NCBI GenBank assembly: GCA_947176765.1
Contig: CAMWRX010000020.1
Span: 1 to 39,719 of the forward strand
DNA length: 39,719 nucleotides
Source: an uncultured bacterium
GTDB lineage: Bacteria; Bacillota; Clostridia; Oscillospirales; Oscillospiraceae
Direction: 5' to 3'
The stretch's first letter is position 1, and every line of letters starts with the position of its first letter. This document shows, piece by piece, positions 21,658-30,021 of this stretch. The notes under the pieces were generated by a model. That model searched no databases and was not told where the DNA came from. It saw nothing but the letters and a program-made list of their open reading frames with translations. A program made the position numbers and the translations under genes.

Positions 21658-22823
21658 TGAAAAAGCGTATTTTGGTCCTATGCCTTTGTGCGGCGCTGCT
21701 GCTCAGCGGCTGCGGAGCCATGCTGGATCGGGGCCACGAGACCATCACCACCCATGTGGACTACGCCGTCACCGAGGACGAGTCCGTCCTCCGGGCGGAG
21801 AGCTACCAGGGGCTGGTGAACGCCATCCTCTACTTCGTCAACGGCCACCGCACCGGCGGCACCATCCGGCTTTACAACTACACCGGGGACGTGGAGGCCG
21901 ACCTGGCCAACGCCCGGGACGAGGTGATGTACGAGGATCCGCTGGGCGCGTTTTCTGTGCGTTTCCTGACCTATGAGACCACCCGGGTGCTCACCTACTA
22001 TGAGGTGGAGCTGCGCGTGGCTTACTCCCGCACTGCCCAGGAGGTAAACGGTCTGCGGGAGGTCACGGGTCTTGCCGGGGTGCGCCAGGAGCTGTCCCGG
22101 CTGGTGACCGGCCAGGAGAGCTCCGCCGCGTTCTTGGCCTCCTACTTCTCCGGCGACCGGGAGCTGGTGGAACATCTGCTGGAGCTGGCCTGCCTCAGCG
22201 CCCCGGCGCTGTTCCGGCATCACGATATCAATGGTAAGACCATCTCCCTCTACCCGGAGGCGGGTACCCGCCGGGTCATTGAAGTGAAGCTGGACTGGGG
22301 CCGGAGTGCCGCCGCCGTGGCGCAGGAGGAAAAGGACTATGTCCAGCAGCTGGAGAACGCCGCCGCCGCGCTGCTGGAGGCCAATCCCTCCGCCGGGGAG
22401 GGCTATACCGTGGAGGAGCTGGCTGGCATTGTCCGCGCCGCCGGTGGCGGAGCGGATGAGCGCGGCACGCCGCTGGCGCTGGACGCCTTGTCCGGGGAGC
22501 CGGCCTCCGACCTCGGCCTGCTGATGGCGATGGAGTACTTATGCCAGCAGTGCGGTGTGGAGGTGGAGCCGGTGAGCGGTTCGGCGGGGCTGTGGCTCAT
22601 CGTGGCCACCCCCGAGGGTTACCGCCACCTGCTGCCCCAGGGGCTGTACCCCGTAGAAGAGGGGGAGGAGCAGGAGGAGGAGCAGGAGCCCGCGCCGCGG
22701 TCAAAGCTGCTTTACACAGACCAGGAGCTGATCGAGCTGGGGTATGAGTGGCCCGCCGCGCTCCACCCCATCTGTGAGGACTACGCCGCCGCCCAGGCAT
22801 ACACCGGCCAGGAAACAGGATAG
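21654..22823 (+). CDS. Predicted lipoprotein of unknown function
   Basis: A 389-residue protein with a type II signal peptide: MMKKR, a hydrophobic core, then the lipobox LLSGCG with the lipidated cysteine at about residue 20. The mature part is soluble, with a long helical stretch (about 217-245) and a glutamate-rich segment (EEGEEQEEEQEPAPRS, about 335-350) before a C-terminal region with LIELGYEWP. No family recognised. It is anchored on the outside of the membrane. The ATG at 21654 overlaps the YitT stop (ATGA); an ATG one codon later is equally possible. Coupling to YitT suggests the two proteins may work together. Confidence 0.82.
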   Translation: MMKKRILVLCLCAALLLSGCGAMLDRGHETITTHVDYAVTEDESVLRAESYQGLVNAILYFVNGHRTGGTIRLYNYTGDVEADLANARDEVMYEDPLGAFSVRFLTYETTRVLTYYEVELRVAYSRTAQEVNGLREVTGLAGVRQELSRLVTGQESSAAFLASYFSGDRELVEHLLELACLSAPALFRHHDINGKTISLYPEAGTRRVIEVKLDWGRSAAAVAQEEKDYVQQLENAAAALLEANPSAGEGYTVEELAGIVRAAGGGADERGTPLALDALSGEPASDLGLLMAMEYLCQQCGVEVEPVSGSAGLWLIVATPEGYRHLLPQGLYPVEEGEEQEEEQEPAPRSKLLYTDQELIELGYEWPAALHPICEDYAAAQAYTGQETG

Positions 22824-22841
22824 ATATGGGCATATTGCCGG

Positions 22842-22870
22842 TTGCTTTTCTTCCGAAAAACGGATATAAT
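22842..22870 (+). promoter_or_regulatory. Sigma-A promoter of glnS
   Basis: TTGCTT (22842-22847), 17 bp, TATAAT (22865-22870). The predicted start near 22877 falls inside the hairpin described next. Confidence 0.82.
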
Positions 22871-22871
22871 G

Positions 22872-22908
22872 GTTGGGCTTTGGTAGTTCCAAAGCCCAAC
22901 ATTATTTT
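22872..22908 (+). terminator. Perfect hairpin at the glnS promoter, probable terminator of the preceding operon
   Basis: GTTGGGCTTTGG (22872-22883) and its exact complement (22889-22900) form a 12-bp stem with a 5-nt loop, followed by ATTATTTTT. For RNA coming from the upstream operon this has the form of an intrinsic terminator. A transcript starting at the glnS promoter would begin within the left arm and keep only part of the stem. Confidence 0.65.
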
Positions 22909-22926
22909 TACCGAGGAGTGACAGAC

Positions 22927-24612
22927 ATGGCAGAAGAGCTGAACGTTTCCATGAGCCAGAACTTTATCCACGACTTTATCGACGAGGACATCGCTCAGGG
23001 CGGCCAGTACCAGGGCATGACTGTCCACACCCGTTTTCCACCCGAGCCCAACGGCTACCTCCACATCGGCCACTGCAAGGCGCTGACCATCGACTTCGGC
23101 ACGGCGGAGAAGTACGGCGGTATGTGCAACCTGCGCTTTGACGACACCAACCCCGCCAAGGAGGACGTGGAGTTCGTAGATGCCATCCAGGAGGACATCC
23201 ACTGGCTGGGTTTCGACTGGGGTGACCGGATGTTTTATGGCTCCGATTATTTTGAAAAGACCTATGAACTGGCGGTGGAGCTGATTAAAAAGGGACTGGC
23301 CTATGTGTGCGAGCTGTCCCCAGAGGAGTTTAAGGCCCACCGGGGTTCCATCGGCGTGCCCGCTGTCTCCCCCTACCGGGACCGCCCGATTGAAGAGAAT
23401 CTGGATCTGTTTGAGCGGATGAAGAACGGGGAGTTCCCCGAGGGTTCCAAGACCCTCCGGGCCAAGATCGACCTCAACTCCGGCAATTTCAATATGCGCG
23501 ACCCGGTTATCTACCGCATTCGCTATATTGAGCACCACCGCCAGGGCACCAAGTGGTGCATCTTCCCCATGTACGACTTCGCCCACCCCATCCAGGACGC
23601 GCTGGAGGGCATCACCCACTCGCTGTGCTCCCTGGAGTATGAGGATCACAGGCCGCTGTATAACTGGGTGGTGGAGCACGTGTCCATCCCCTACCACAAG
23701 CCCCGTCAGATCGAGTTCGCACGGCTGGGCATCAACTATACCGTCATGTCCAAGCGCAAGCTGCGCAAACTGGTGGAGGAGAATTACGTCTCCGGCTGGG
23801 ACGACCCCCGTATGCCCACGCTGTGCGGCCTGCGCCGGAGGGGATACACCCCCAAGTCCATCCGCAACTTCTGCGACCGCATCGGTGTGGCCAAGGCGGT
23901 CAATACCATTGAATACGCCTTTTTGGAATACTGCCTCCGGGAGGATCTGAACGAGACAGCCCAGCGGGTGATGGCGGTGCTGCGCCCCGTGAAGCTGACC
24001 ATCTCCAACTACCCCGAGGGACAGAGCGAGAGCTTTGAGGTGGAAAACAACCCCAACCGTCCCGAGGACGGGGTGCGCACGGTGACCTTCTCCCGGAATC
24101 TGTGGGTGGAGGCGGAGGACTTCCTGCCCGAGCCCATCCCCAAGTACAAGCGCCTGTACCCCAACGGCCCGGAGTGCCGCTTGAAGGGGGCGTACCTCAT
24201 CAAGTGCGTGGGCTACAACACCGACGAGGCGGGGAACGTCACCGAGATTATTGCCGAGTACGACCCCGAGTCCAAGGGCGGCAATCCCGCCGACGGCCGC
24301 AAGGTGAAGGGCGCCACCATTCACTGGGTGGACGGGGCCACTGCCGTGGACGCGGAGGTGCGGCTGTACGACAACCTGTTCTCCGACCCGGAGCCGGACG
24401 CGGCGGGCAAGGACTTTTTGGAGTGTTTGAACCCCAACTCCCTGGAGGTGCTTACCGGGTGCAAGGTGGAGGCGGGATTGGCGGAGGCACAGCCCTCCGA
24501 TAGGTTCCAGTTCATGCGTCAGGGGTATTTCTGCGCCGACAGCAAGGACAGCAAGCCGGGACACCTGGTGTTCAACCGGGCGGTGAGCTTGAAGGACAGT
24601 TTTAAGCCGTAA
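22927..24612 (+). CDS. glnS: Glutaminyl-tRNA synthetase
   Basis: A 561-residue class I aminoacyl-tRNA synthetase charging tRNA-Gln directly with glutamine. The HIGH motif is in FPPEPNGYLHIGHCKA (38-52), the KMSKS-equivalent is VMSKRKL (273-279), and the anticodon-binding beta-barrels follow (from about 340, with YPEGQSE and the C-terminal FMRQGYFCADSKDS). Specificity for Gln rather than Glu is supported by RFDDTNPAKED and the full two-barrel C-terminus. Start ATG at 22927 behind CCGAGGAGTGACAGAC; the longer frame upstream runs through the hairpin and promoter. It has its own promoter and terminator. Confidence 0.97.
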   Translation: MAEELNVSMSQNFIHDFIDEDIAQGGQYQGMTVHTRFPPEPNGYLHIGHCKALTIDFGTAEKYGGMCNLRFDDTNPAKEDVEFVDAIQEDIHWLGFDWGDRMFYGSDYFEKTYELAVELIKKGLAYVCELSPEEFKAHRGSIGVPAVSPYRDRPIEENLDLFERMKNGEFPEGSKTLRAKIDLNSGNFNMRDPVIYRIRYIEHHRQGTKWCIFPMYDFAHPIQDALEGITHSLCSLEYEDHRPLYNWVVEHVSIPYHKPRQIEFARLGINYTVMSKRKLRKLVEENYVSGWDDPRMPTLCGLRRRGYTPKSIRNFCDRIGVAKAVNTIEYAFLEYCLREDLNETAQRVMAVLRPVKLTISNYPEGQSESFEVENNPNRPEDGVRTVTFSRNLWVEAEDFLPEPIPKYKRLYPNGPECRLKGAYLIKCVGYNTDEAGNVTEIIAEYDPESKGGNPADGRKVKGATIHWVDGATAVDAEVRLYDNLFSDPEPDAAGKDFLECLNPNSLEVLTGCKVEAGLAEAQPSDRFQFMRQGYFCADSKDSKPGHLVFNRAVSLKDSFKP

Positions 24613-24622
24613 TTAGGATACG

Positions 24623-24656
24623 AAAAGCGCCCAAATAAAATGTTTGGGCGCTTTTT
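24623..24656 (+). terminator. Intrinsic terminator of glnS
   Basis: AGCGCCCAAA (24626-24635) pairs with TTTGGGCGCT (24643-24652), followed by TTTT and preceded by an A-tract; it could work on both strands. Confidence 0.9.
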
Positions 24657-24733
24657 GAGAGATATTTGTGGTTGGCTTAATGTGGTAAAAATGCTTTTCT
24701 GGTTTAAAAAATGGGAAAACAAAGGAACCGTCA

Positions 24734-24835
24734 TTCGCCCTGCGGGCGAACGACCGGTTTCCGTGGGCCGGCCATAGGCCGGCTTAGGGCTGAGGCCGCC
24801 GAAGGCGGCCTAACGCCGGCGGTCTGCCGACCGCC
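24734..24835. repeat. Cluster of four perfect short hairpins
   Basis: Four separate GC-rich inverted repeats lie in about 100 bp: TTCGCCC-TGC-GGGCGAA (24734-24750), GCCGGCC-ATA-GGCCGGC (24767-24783), AGGCCGCC-GAA-GGCGGCCT (24793-24811) and GGCGGTC-TGCC-GACCGCC (24818-24835). Stems are 7-8 bp and loops 3-4 nt. None is followed by a T-run. They fill the space between glnS and the Nudix gene, ending just before its ribosome binding site. No gene is seen at 24657-24850. Confidence 0.85.
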
Positions 24836-24850
24836 TAAGGAGGGCTGACA

Positions 24851-25330
24851 ATGGGCAGCGATATGACAGTACCTTGCGATAGTGGCCTGATTAACATTCG
24901 CGTTGGTGCGATCATCGTGCAAAATGGGAAAATTCTCATGGTGGGAAATGAACGAAACGACTATTTCTACTCCGTTGGCGGCCGGATTCAATTTGGCGAA
25001 ACGGCGGAAGAAGCGGTGATACGGGAAGTGCTGGAAGAAACGGGGGTCAGGATGGAGGTTGACCGGCTGGGCTTCATCCACGAAAATTACTTTGTGGGCG
25101 ACGCTCCGAGCAACTTCGGAAAGCTGATTTATGAGATTTCGTTTTACTTTTATATGAAGGTTCCCGACGGTTTCTCCCCAGTAAGTGGCAGTTTCACGGA
25201 GGATCATAGCAAGGAGTATTTGGAATGGGTTCCGCTGGATGAGGAGCGGACGATTTACCCCACGTTTTTCCGGACAGAGCTGCTCCATCCGGCCAATCAG
25301 GTAAAGCATTTTATAACGGACGAGCGCTGA
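24851..25330 (+). CDS. Nudix hydrolase
   Basis: A 159-residue Nudix-fold hydrolase. The Nudix box is complete: GRIQFGETAEEAVIREVLEETGV at about residues 44-66, matching GX5EX7REUXEEXGU. The family cleaves a nucleoside diphosphate linked to another group; the substrate cannot be told from the sequence. The protein begins with a strand typical of the fold (INIRVGAIIVQNGKILMV). The ATG at 24851 has AAGGAGGGCTGACA. Codon use is visibly less GC-rich than in glnS or sigF, and the gene stands alone behind the hairpin cluster, so it looks like a transferred cassette. No clear -35/-10 pair was found for it. Confidence 0.93.
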   Translation: MGSDMTVPCDSGLINIRVGAIIVQNGKILMVGNERNDYFYSVGGRIQFGETAEEAVIREVLEETGVRMEVDRLGFIHENYFVGDAPSNFGKLIYEISFYFYMKVPDGFSPVSGSFTEDHSKEYLEWVPLDEERTIYPTFFRTELLHPANQVKHFITDER

Positions 25331-25344
25331 AGCGCGGTTCGCGC

Positions 25345-25385
25345 AAAAAACAGCCCGGGCGGAGTGCAAAAACTCCGCCCGGGCT
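25345..25385 (-). terminator. Intrinsic terminator of the spoIIA operon
   Basis: A perfect 14-bp stem, AGCCCGGGCGGAGT (25352-25365) with its complement (25372-25385), is followed on the minus strand by TGTTTTTT. It overlaps the last base pairs of the sigF stop codon and also faces the Nudix gene's 3' end. Confidence 0.9.
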
Positions 25386-26097
25386 ATTCCGTTAATGCCT
25401 CCCGCAGCTTTGCCACCGCACGGCGTTCGATGCGGGACACCTGTACCTGGCTTACACCCAGCACCTTGGAGACCCGGTCTTGGGTGAGATTTTTATAGAA
25501 ACGGAGCAAAATCACCATCCGCTCCCGTTCCGGCAGGGCGTCGATGGCTTGCCGGAGCGTCAGCTTTTCCACCAGCTCGTCCTCGATGCCCTCGTCCCCC
25601 AGCACCGTCTCCAGCGAGAAACCGTCCTCGCCGCTCTCGCCTTGCAGAGAGGCCACCGTCAGAACCGCCGTATCGGCGGCGGCGATGTCCTCCGGCTCCA
25701 GGCCGGTGGCTTCGGCGAGCTCGCCCACCGTGGGCTCCCGGCCCAGCCGCTGGGACAGCTCCTGCCGCTTCTGCCGCAGCGTCATGGCCCGCTCCTTGGT
25801 GCCCCGGCTCACCTTCACCGCCCCGTCGTCCCGGAGGAAGCGGCGTATCTCCCCCGCGATCTTAGGCACGGCATAGGTGGAGAATTGGGTGCCGTATTCG
25901 GTGTCAAACCCCCGGATGGCCTTCAGGAAGCCCAGACAGCCCAGTTGATACAGATCCTCCGGGTCAACGCCCCGGCCGTAGTACCGCCGAGCCACCGACC
26001 AGATCAGGCCGCTGTTGTCCAGGAGCAGGCGCTCGCAGGCGTCGTTGTCCCCCGCCTGGGCGGCTTCCAGCAGGGCGGGGGCGTCCAGGCCCCTCAC
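25384..26097 (-). CDS. sigF: RNA polymerase sporulation sigma factor F
   Basis: A 237-residue sigma-70 factor of the SigF/SigG type. Region 2 (about 30-100) contains VDPEDLYQLGCLGFLKAIRGFD and FSTYAVPKIAGEIRRFLRDDG; region 3 contains KRQELSQRLGREPTVGELAEATG; region 4 ends with YKNLTQDRVSKVLGVSQVQVSRIERRAVAKLRE (about 200-233). Position as third gene after spoIIAA and spoIIAB identifies it as sigma F, the first forespore-specific factor of sporulation. It starts at a GTG overlapping the spoIIAB stop (GTGA). It would be held inactive by SpoIIAB until SpoIIAA is dephosphorylated. Confidence 0.95.
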   Translation of the reverse strand: MRGLDAPALLEAAQAGDNDACERLLLDNSGLIWSVARRYYGRGVDPEDLYQLGCLGFLKAIRGFDTEYGTQFSTYAVPKIAGEIRRFLRDDGAVKVSRGTKERAMTLRQKRQELSQRLGREPTVGELAEATGLEPEDIAAADTAVLTVASLQGESGEDGFSLETVLGDEGIEDELVEKLTLRQAIDALPERERMVILLRFYKNLTQDRVSKVLGVSQVQVSRIERRAVAKLREALTE

Positions 26098-26537
26098 TGG
26101 GAGGAGCCCGCCCTGCGGGCGATCCGCTTGCGCATGGTGACAGTGGTGCCCTTGTCCGGCTGGGAGCGGACGCGCAGGCCGTCCATGAAGCTCTCCATGA
26201 TGGTGAAGCCCATGCCGGAGCGCTCCTCGCCGCCGGTGGTGTACAGGGGGGTGCGGGCCTTGTCCACGTCGGGGATGCCCACGCCGGAGTCCTTCACCTG
26301 GATTTCCAGCACGCCGCCGTCGAAGATCCGCAGGCGCATGACGATTTTCCCCAGACAGTCCGGGTAGGCGTGGACGATGGCGTTGGTTACCGCTTCGGAG
26401 ACGGCGGTCTTGATGTCCGCCACCTCGTCCAGGGTGGGGTCCAGCTGGGCGGCGAAGCAGGCCGCGGCCGCCCGGGCAAAGCCCTCGTTGGCGGAGCGGG
26501 AGGTGAACGTGACGGTCACCTGGTCAATGGCTTTCAT
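26094..26537 (-). CDS. spoIIAB: Anti-sigma F factor and SpoIIAA kinase
   Basis: A 147-residue GHKL-fold protein. The ATP site shows AVSEAVTNAIVHAYP (N-box, about 45-59), DSGVGIPD (about 83-90) and ERSGMGFTIMESFMD (about 105-119). SpoIIAB binds sigma F to block it and phosphorylates SpoIIAA on serine. Length and motifs are those of the family. The ATG at 26537 follows GAGGAGGGCTACATAAG, 15 bp after spoIIAA, and the gene overlaps sigF by GTGA, so all three are one message. Confidence 0.96.
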   Translation of the reverse strand: MKAIDQVTVTFTSRSANEGFARAAAACFAAQLDPTLDEVADIKTAVSEAVTNAIVHAYPDCLGKIVMRLRIFDGGVLEIQVKDSGVGIPDVDKARTPLYTTGGEERSGMGFTIMESFMDGLRVRSQPDKGTTVTMRKRIARRAGSSQ

Positions 26538-26552
26538 CTTATGTAGCCCTCC

Positions 26553-26858
26553 TCAATCTAAGGTAATGAGCCGGCCCACCCCGGCGGCGTCCAGCACGCG
26601 CCGCGCCTGGGTGGGGATATTGGTCATACGCAGGGAGCCGCCGATCTGCTGCTCCTGCCGCAGGGCGCGCAGCAGCACGGCGATGCCGGAGCTGTCCATA
26701 AAGGTGACGCCGGACAGATCCAAAACAAGGCGGGCGGGCAGACGGGTGGCGATGGCGTCGTCCAGCTGGGTCATCATCTCCCGGGCGCCGTGGTGGTCGA
26801 TCTCGCCGGACAGGGCGATGGTCAGCGCGCTGTCCCGGCTGGTCACTGTGATGGGCAT
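26553..26858 (-). CDS. spoIIAA: Anti-sigma F factor antagonist
   Basis: A 101-residue STAS-domain protein. The phosphorylated serine lies in the conserved VTFMDSSGIAVLL (51-63), at about residue 57. In its unphosphorylated form SpoIIAA displaces SpoIIAB and so frees sigma F in the forespore; SpoIIE, not in this window, would dephosphorylate it. The start is the ATG at 26858 behind AGAGAGGGGACAAGCC; a longer in-frame start lies inside the valS terminator hairpin and is rejected. No sigma-H-type promoter (AGGAWWW with GAAT) was found in the 120 bp upstream. Confidence 0.96.
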   Translation of the reverse strand: MPITVTSRDSALTIALSGEIDHHGAREMMTQLDDAIATRLPARLVLDLSGVTFMDSSGIAVLLRALRQEQQIGGSLRMTNIPTQARRVLDAAGVGRLITLD

Positions 26859-26881
26859 GGCTTGTCCCCTCTCTGATGTAC

Positions 26882-26925
26882 AAAAAAATGAGCGCGGTAC
26901 GGGGATTTCCCGTATCGCGCTCATT
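26882..26925 (-). terminator. Intrinsic terminator of valS, upstream of spoIIAA
   Basis: Long stem AATGAGCGCG-TACGGG against CCCGTA-CGCGCTCATT (one mismatch), followed by seven T on the minus strand. A TATAAT (26928-26923, minus) overlaps the first base pairs of the stem, so it may also hold the -10 of the spoIIA promoter. Confidence 0.88.
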
Positions 26926-26980
26926 ATAATGGATTTGGTTGGTCACAATTTGCCGAAGGTGTGGTTGCAACTGGAAAAAT

Positions 26981-29620
26981 TTACATATTTTTCAATTGCT
27001 CCTCGATTTTCGCAATCAGGGTCTTGAGCTTTTCCGCCCGCTCCTTTTCGGCGGCCACCACGTCGGCGGGGGCCTTGTTCAGGAAGCCGGGGTTATTGAG
27101 CTTGCCCTCCAGGCCCTTCAGCTCACCCTGCTTCTTGCCCAGGTCCTTGTTGAGCCGGACCTTTTCCTTCTCAATGTCCACCAGCTCCGCCAGGGGCATA
27201 TACACCTTGGCGTCGTGGGTGACATCCGCCACCAGGCCGGTGAGGTCGGACGGCTCGTCCTGGCGCACCTCGATGGAGGAGGCCCAGGCCAGCCGGGTGA
27301 GGAAGCCGCGGCCCGCGGTAAACACGTCCGTCTTGGGGGTGACGATGGTCAGCGCCGCCTTCTTGGAGGGGGGCACGTTCATCTCGGCGCGGCGAGTACG
27401 GATGGCGCGGATCACGTCCATGACGGACTCCATGGCCCCCTCGGCCTCCTGGAAGTTCAGCGCGTCGCTGTATTCCGGCCAGCTCTGGAGCATCAGGAAG
27501 CCGCCCTCAATGCCGGGGGCATGGGGCAGGGCCTGCCAGATCTCCTCGGTGATGAAGGGCATAAAGGGGTGCAGGAGCTTCAGCGTCTCGGTGAGAACGT
27601 ACACCAGCACGTTCTGGGCCTGGACTTTTGCCGCCTCGTCGTCGCTCTGGAGGCGGGCCTTGGTCAGCTCGATATACCAGTCGCAGTAGTCGCTCCAGAT
27701 GAAGTCATATACCTTGGCGGAGGCCACGCCCAGCTCGTAGGCGTCCATATTGTCGGTGACTTCCTTAACCACCCGGTTCAGCCGGGACAGGATCCACTTG
27801 TCCTCCTGCTCCAGCTTCTCGGGCAGGACGCACTGGTCGATGGTCAGGTTCATCATGACGAACCGGCTGGCGTTCCAGATCTTGTTGGCGAAGTTGCGCA
27901 TGGCCTCGCACTTCTCCACGAAGAAGCGGGTGTCGTTGCCGGGGGCGTTGCCGGTAATGAGGTTGAAGCGCAGGGCGTCCGCACCGTACTTTTCCGCCAT
28001 CTCCAGCGGGTCGATGCCGTTGCCCAGGGACTTGGACATCTTGCGGCCCTTGTCGTCCCGCACCAGGCCGTGGATGAGGACGGTGTGGAAGGGGGGCTTC
28101 TTGGTGTGCTCACAGCCGGAGAAGATCATCCGGGCTACCCAGAAGAAGATGATGTCGTAGCCGGTGACCAGCACGTCGGTGGGGTAGAAGTAGTCCAGAT
28201 CCTCGGTGTTTTCCGGCCAGCCCAGGGTGGAGAAGGGCCACAGGGCGGAGCTGAACCAGGTGTCCAGCACGTCGGGGTCGCGCTCAATGTTCTTGGAGCC
28301 GCACTTCTCACACTGGCAGGGATCTTCCCGGGTGACAGTCATATGGCCGCAGTCCGCGCAGTACCACACGGGGATCTGATGGCCCCACCAGAGCTGGCGG
28401 GAGATGCACCAGTCATGGACGTTCTCCATCCAGTTGGTGTAGGTCTTGGTGAAGCGGTCGGGGACAAATTTTGTCTCGCCCTCGTTGACCACCCGCAGGG
28501 CCTCTTTGGCCAGCGGCTCCATCTTCACGAACCACTGGGCGGAGATGATGGGCTCCACGTCGTTGTGGCAGCGGTAGCAGGTGCCCACGTTGTGCTGGTG
28601 GTCCTCGACCTTCTCCAGCAGGCCCAGCGCCTCCAGATCGGCGATGACGGCTTTCCGGGCCTCGTAGCGGTTCATGCCCTGATACTTGCCGCCGTGCTCG
28701 TTGACCACGCCGTGGTCGTCCAGCACCCGGATGGTGTCCAAGTTATGCCGCAGACCCACCTCGAAGTCGTTGGGGTCGTGGGCGGGGGTCATCTTCACGC
28801 AGCCGGTGCCGAACTCCAAATCCACGTACTCGTCGGCCACGATGGGGATCTCCCGGTCCATCAGCGGCAGCAGGCACTTCTTGCCGATGATGTCCTGGTA
28901 GCGCTCGTCGGCGGGGTTGACGGCTACGCCGGTGTCGCCCAGCATGGTCTCCGGCCGGGTGGTGGCCACGATGACGTACCGTCCCGGCTCGCCCACGATG
29001 GGGTACTTGATGTGCCACAGGTGGCCGGGCTTGTCCTGGTATTCCACCTCAGCGTCGGACAGCGCCGTGACGCAGTTGGGGCACCAGTTGACGATACGGG
29101 AGCCTTTGTAGATGAGCCCCTTCTCGTACAGGGAGACGAACACATGGCGCACCGCCTTGGACAGCCCCTCGTCCATAGTGAAGCGGGAGCGCTCCCAGTC
29201 GGCGGACACGCCCAGCTTCTTCTGCTGCTCCACGATGCGGTTGCCGTACTTGTGTTTCCAGTCCCACACCCGCTCCAGGAACTTTTCCCGGCCCAGATCG
29301 TGGCGGGTGAGGCCCTCCTTGGTGCGCAGCTCCTCCTCCACCTTGATCTGGGTGGCGATGCCGGCGTGGTCGGTGCCGGGGAGGTAGAGGGCGGCGTAGC
29401 CCTGCATCCGCTTGTAGCGGGTGAGCATATCCTGCATGGCGTCATCCATGGCGTGGCCGATATGGAGCTGGCCGGTGACGTTGGGGGGCGGCATAACGAT
29501 GGTGAAGGGCTTTTTCTCGGGGTCACGGATGCCCCGGAAGCAGCCGTTCTCCTCCCAGGCTTGGTAGACGCGGCCCTCCACCTCCTGGGGTTCATAGATC
29601 TTGGGTAATTCTTTGCTCAT
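26981..29620 (-). CDS. valS: Valyl-tRNA synthetase
   Basis: An 879-residue class I synthetase that charges tRNA-Val and edits misactivated threonine. HIGH motif in [15 protein letters not shown] (44-58), then [10 protein letters not shown] (82-91). The CP1 editing region lies at about 190-350 ([13 protein letters not shown]). Zinc-ribbon cysteines appear at CADC (421-424) and CEKC (437-440), and KMSKS is at 527-531. The C-terminal coiled coil (from about 810, [17 protein letters not shown]) is typical of ValRS. Start ATG at 29620 behind AAAAGGAGTGTATCGCA. Expression is controlled by the T-box leader directly upstream, so it should rise when uncharged tRNA-Val accumulates. Confidence 0.97.
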   Translation of the reverse strand: MSKELPKIYEPQEVEGRVYQAWEENGCFRGIRDPEKKPFTIVMPPPNVTGQLHIGHAMDDAMQDMLTRYKRMQGYAALYLPGTDHAGIATQIKVEEELRTKEGLTRHDLGREKFLERVWDWKHKYGNRIVEQQKKLGVSADWERSRFTMDEGLSKAVRHVFVSLYEKGLIYKGSRIVNWCPNCVTALSDAEVEYQDKPGHLWHIKYPIVGEPGRYVIVATTRPETMLGDTGVAVNPADERYQDIIGKKCLLPLMDREIPIVADEYVDLEFGTGCVKMTPAHDPNDFEVGLRHNLDTIRVLDDHGVVNEHGGKYQGMNRYEARKAVIADLEALGLLEKVEDHQHNVGTCYRCHNDVEPIISAQWFVKMEPLAKEALRVVNEGETKFVPDRFTKTYTNWMENVHDWCISRQLWWGHQIPVWYCADCGHMTVTREDPCQCEKCGSKNIERDPDVLDTWFSSALWPFSTLGWPENTEDLDYFYPTDVLVTGYDIIFFWVARMIFSGCEHTKKPPFHTVLIHGLVRDDKGRKMSKSLGNGIDPLEMAEKYGADALRFNLITGNAPGNDTRFFVEKCEAMRNFANKIWNASRFVMMNLTIDQCVLPEKLEQEDKWILSRLNRVVKEVTDNMDAYELGVASAKVYDFIWSDYCDWYIELTKARLQSDDEAAKVQAQNVLVYVLTETLKLLHPFMPFITEEIWQALPHAPGIEGGFLMLQSWPEYSDALNFQEAEGAMESVMDVIRAIRTRRAEMNVPPSKKAALTIVTPKTDVFTAGRGFLTRLAWASSIEVRQDEPSDLTGLVADVTHDAKVYMPLAELVDIEKEKVRLNKDLGKKQGELKGLEGKLNNPGFLNKAPADVVAAEKERAEKLKTLIAKIEEQLKNM

Positions 29621-29651
29621 TGCGATACACTCCTTTTCGGGGCGGGGACAT

Positions 29652-29893
29652 AAAAAAGTCCGCCCCAAGCATTTTGCTCAGGGCGAACCTGAAAAAGTCC
29701 GCGGTACCACCTGAATTTCCCCTTGCGGGGACGCTCATTGCCTCTGTAACGGGAGGGCCCGCCAGTTCCTACTGCCGTTCAAAACCGGGGCTCGGGGACG
29801 ACTTCGCCCAGTCTCCGCTGCGGCCTCGCACCAAACCGGCCGCTCTCTGAAACGGAGGGGGAGGGGTACTGCTTCCCTTCCTTGCCTTTTACC
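29652..29893 (-). promoter_or_regulatory. T-box leader of valS
   Basis: On the minus strand the leader holds the T-box sequence AGGTGGTACCGCGG (29712-29699), an AGTA near the 5' end, the AGAGAGCGGCCGG segment with GGTGCGAGGCCG of stem I, and the CCGTTACAGAG stretch. It ends in a terminator: GTCCGCCC paired with GGGCG-AC (29658-29688), then TTTTTT (29657-29652). Uncharged tRNA-Val would favour the antiterminator and let transcription reach valS. GTC triplets are present in stem I, but I could not fix the specifier codon by eye. Confidence 0.92.
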
Positions 29894-29899
29894 ACAAAT

Positions 29900-29928
29900 A
29901 GTATAGGTGAAACAAAACGGTTTGTCAA
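29900..29928 (-). promoter_or_regulatory. Sigma-A promoter of the valS T-box transcript
   Basis: Minus strand TTGACA (29928-29923), 17 bp, TATACT (29905-29900), a near-consensus promoter just before the T-box. Confidence 0.9.
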
Positions 29929-29963
29929 GGAAAGGTTTTTGTCAGCAGCCCCCAAAATGCGTA

Positions 29964-29992
29964 TTGTAATTTTCCCCGAAATCGTGTACACT
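29964..29992 (+). promoter_or_regulatory. Promoter of the two micro-membrane-protein genes
   Basis: TTGTAA (29964-29969), 17 bp, TACACT (29987-29992); the predicted start is about 25 bp before the first small ORF. It is divergent from the valS promoter. Confidence 0.65.
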
Positions 29993-30021
29993 AGTACCAT
30001 CCATACGAGGAGGGACAGCTT

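Noticed and set aside
22872-22908. T-box or glutamine riboswitch in front of glnS
   Set aside because: No T-box sequence (GGTGGNACCGCG) is present and the leader is too short; a simple hairpin fits better.
24734-24835. CRISPR-like array
   Set aside because: The four palindromes differ from one another and there are no equal repeats with unique spacers.
26110-26125. Another copy of the CGCCCTGCGGGCG hairpin inside spoIIAB
   Set aside because: It lies in conserved coding sequence and is explained by GC-rich Arg and Ala codons.
26939-29608. Very long open frame on the plus strand opposite valS
   Set aside because: It is rich in Leu, Val, Gly and His from antisense GC-rich codons, has no ribosome binding site or known motif, and valS is unmistakable on the other strand. 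Similar antisense frames opposite yloV, htpG, the topoisomerase genes, glnS and DUF1015 were dropped for the same reason.
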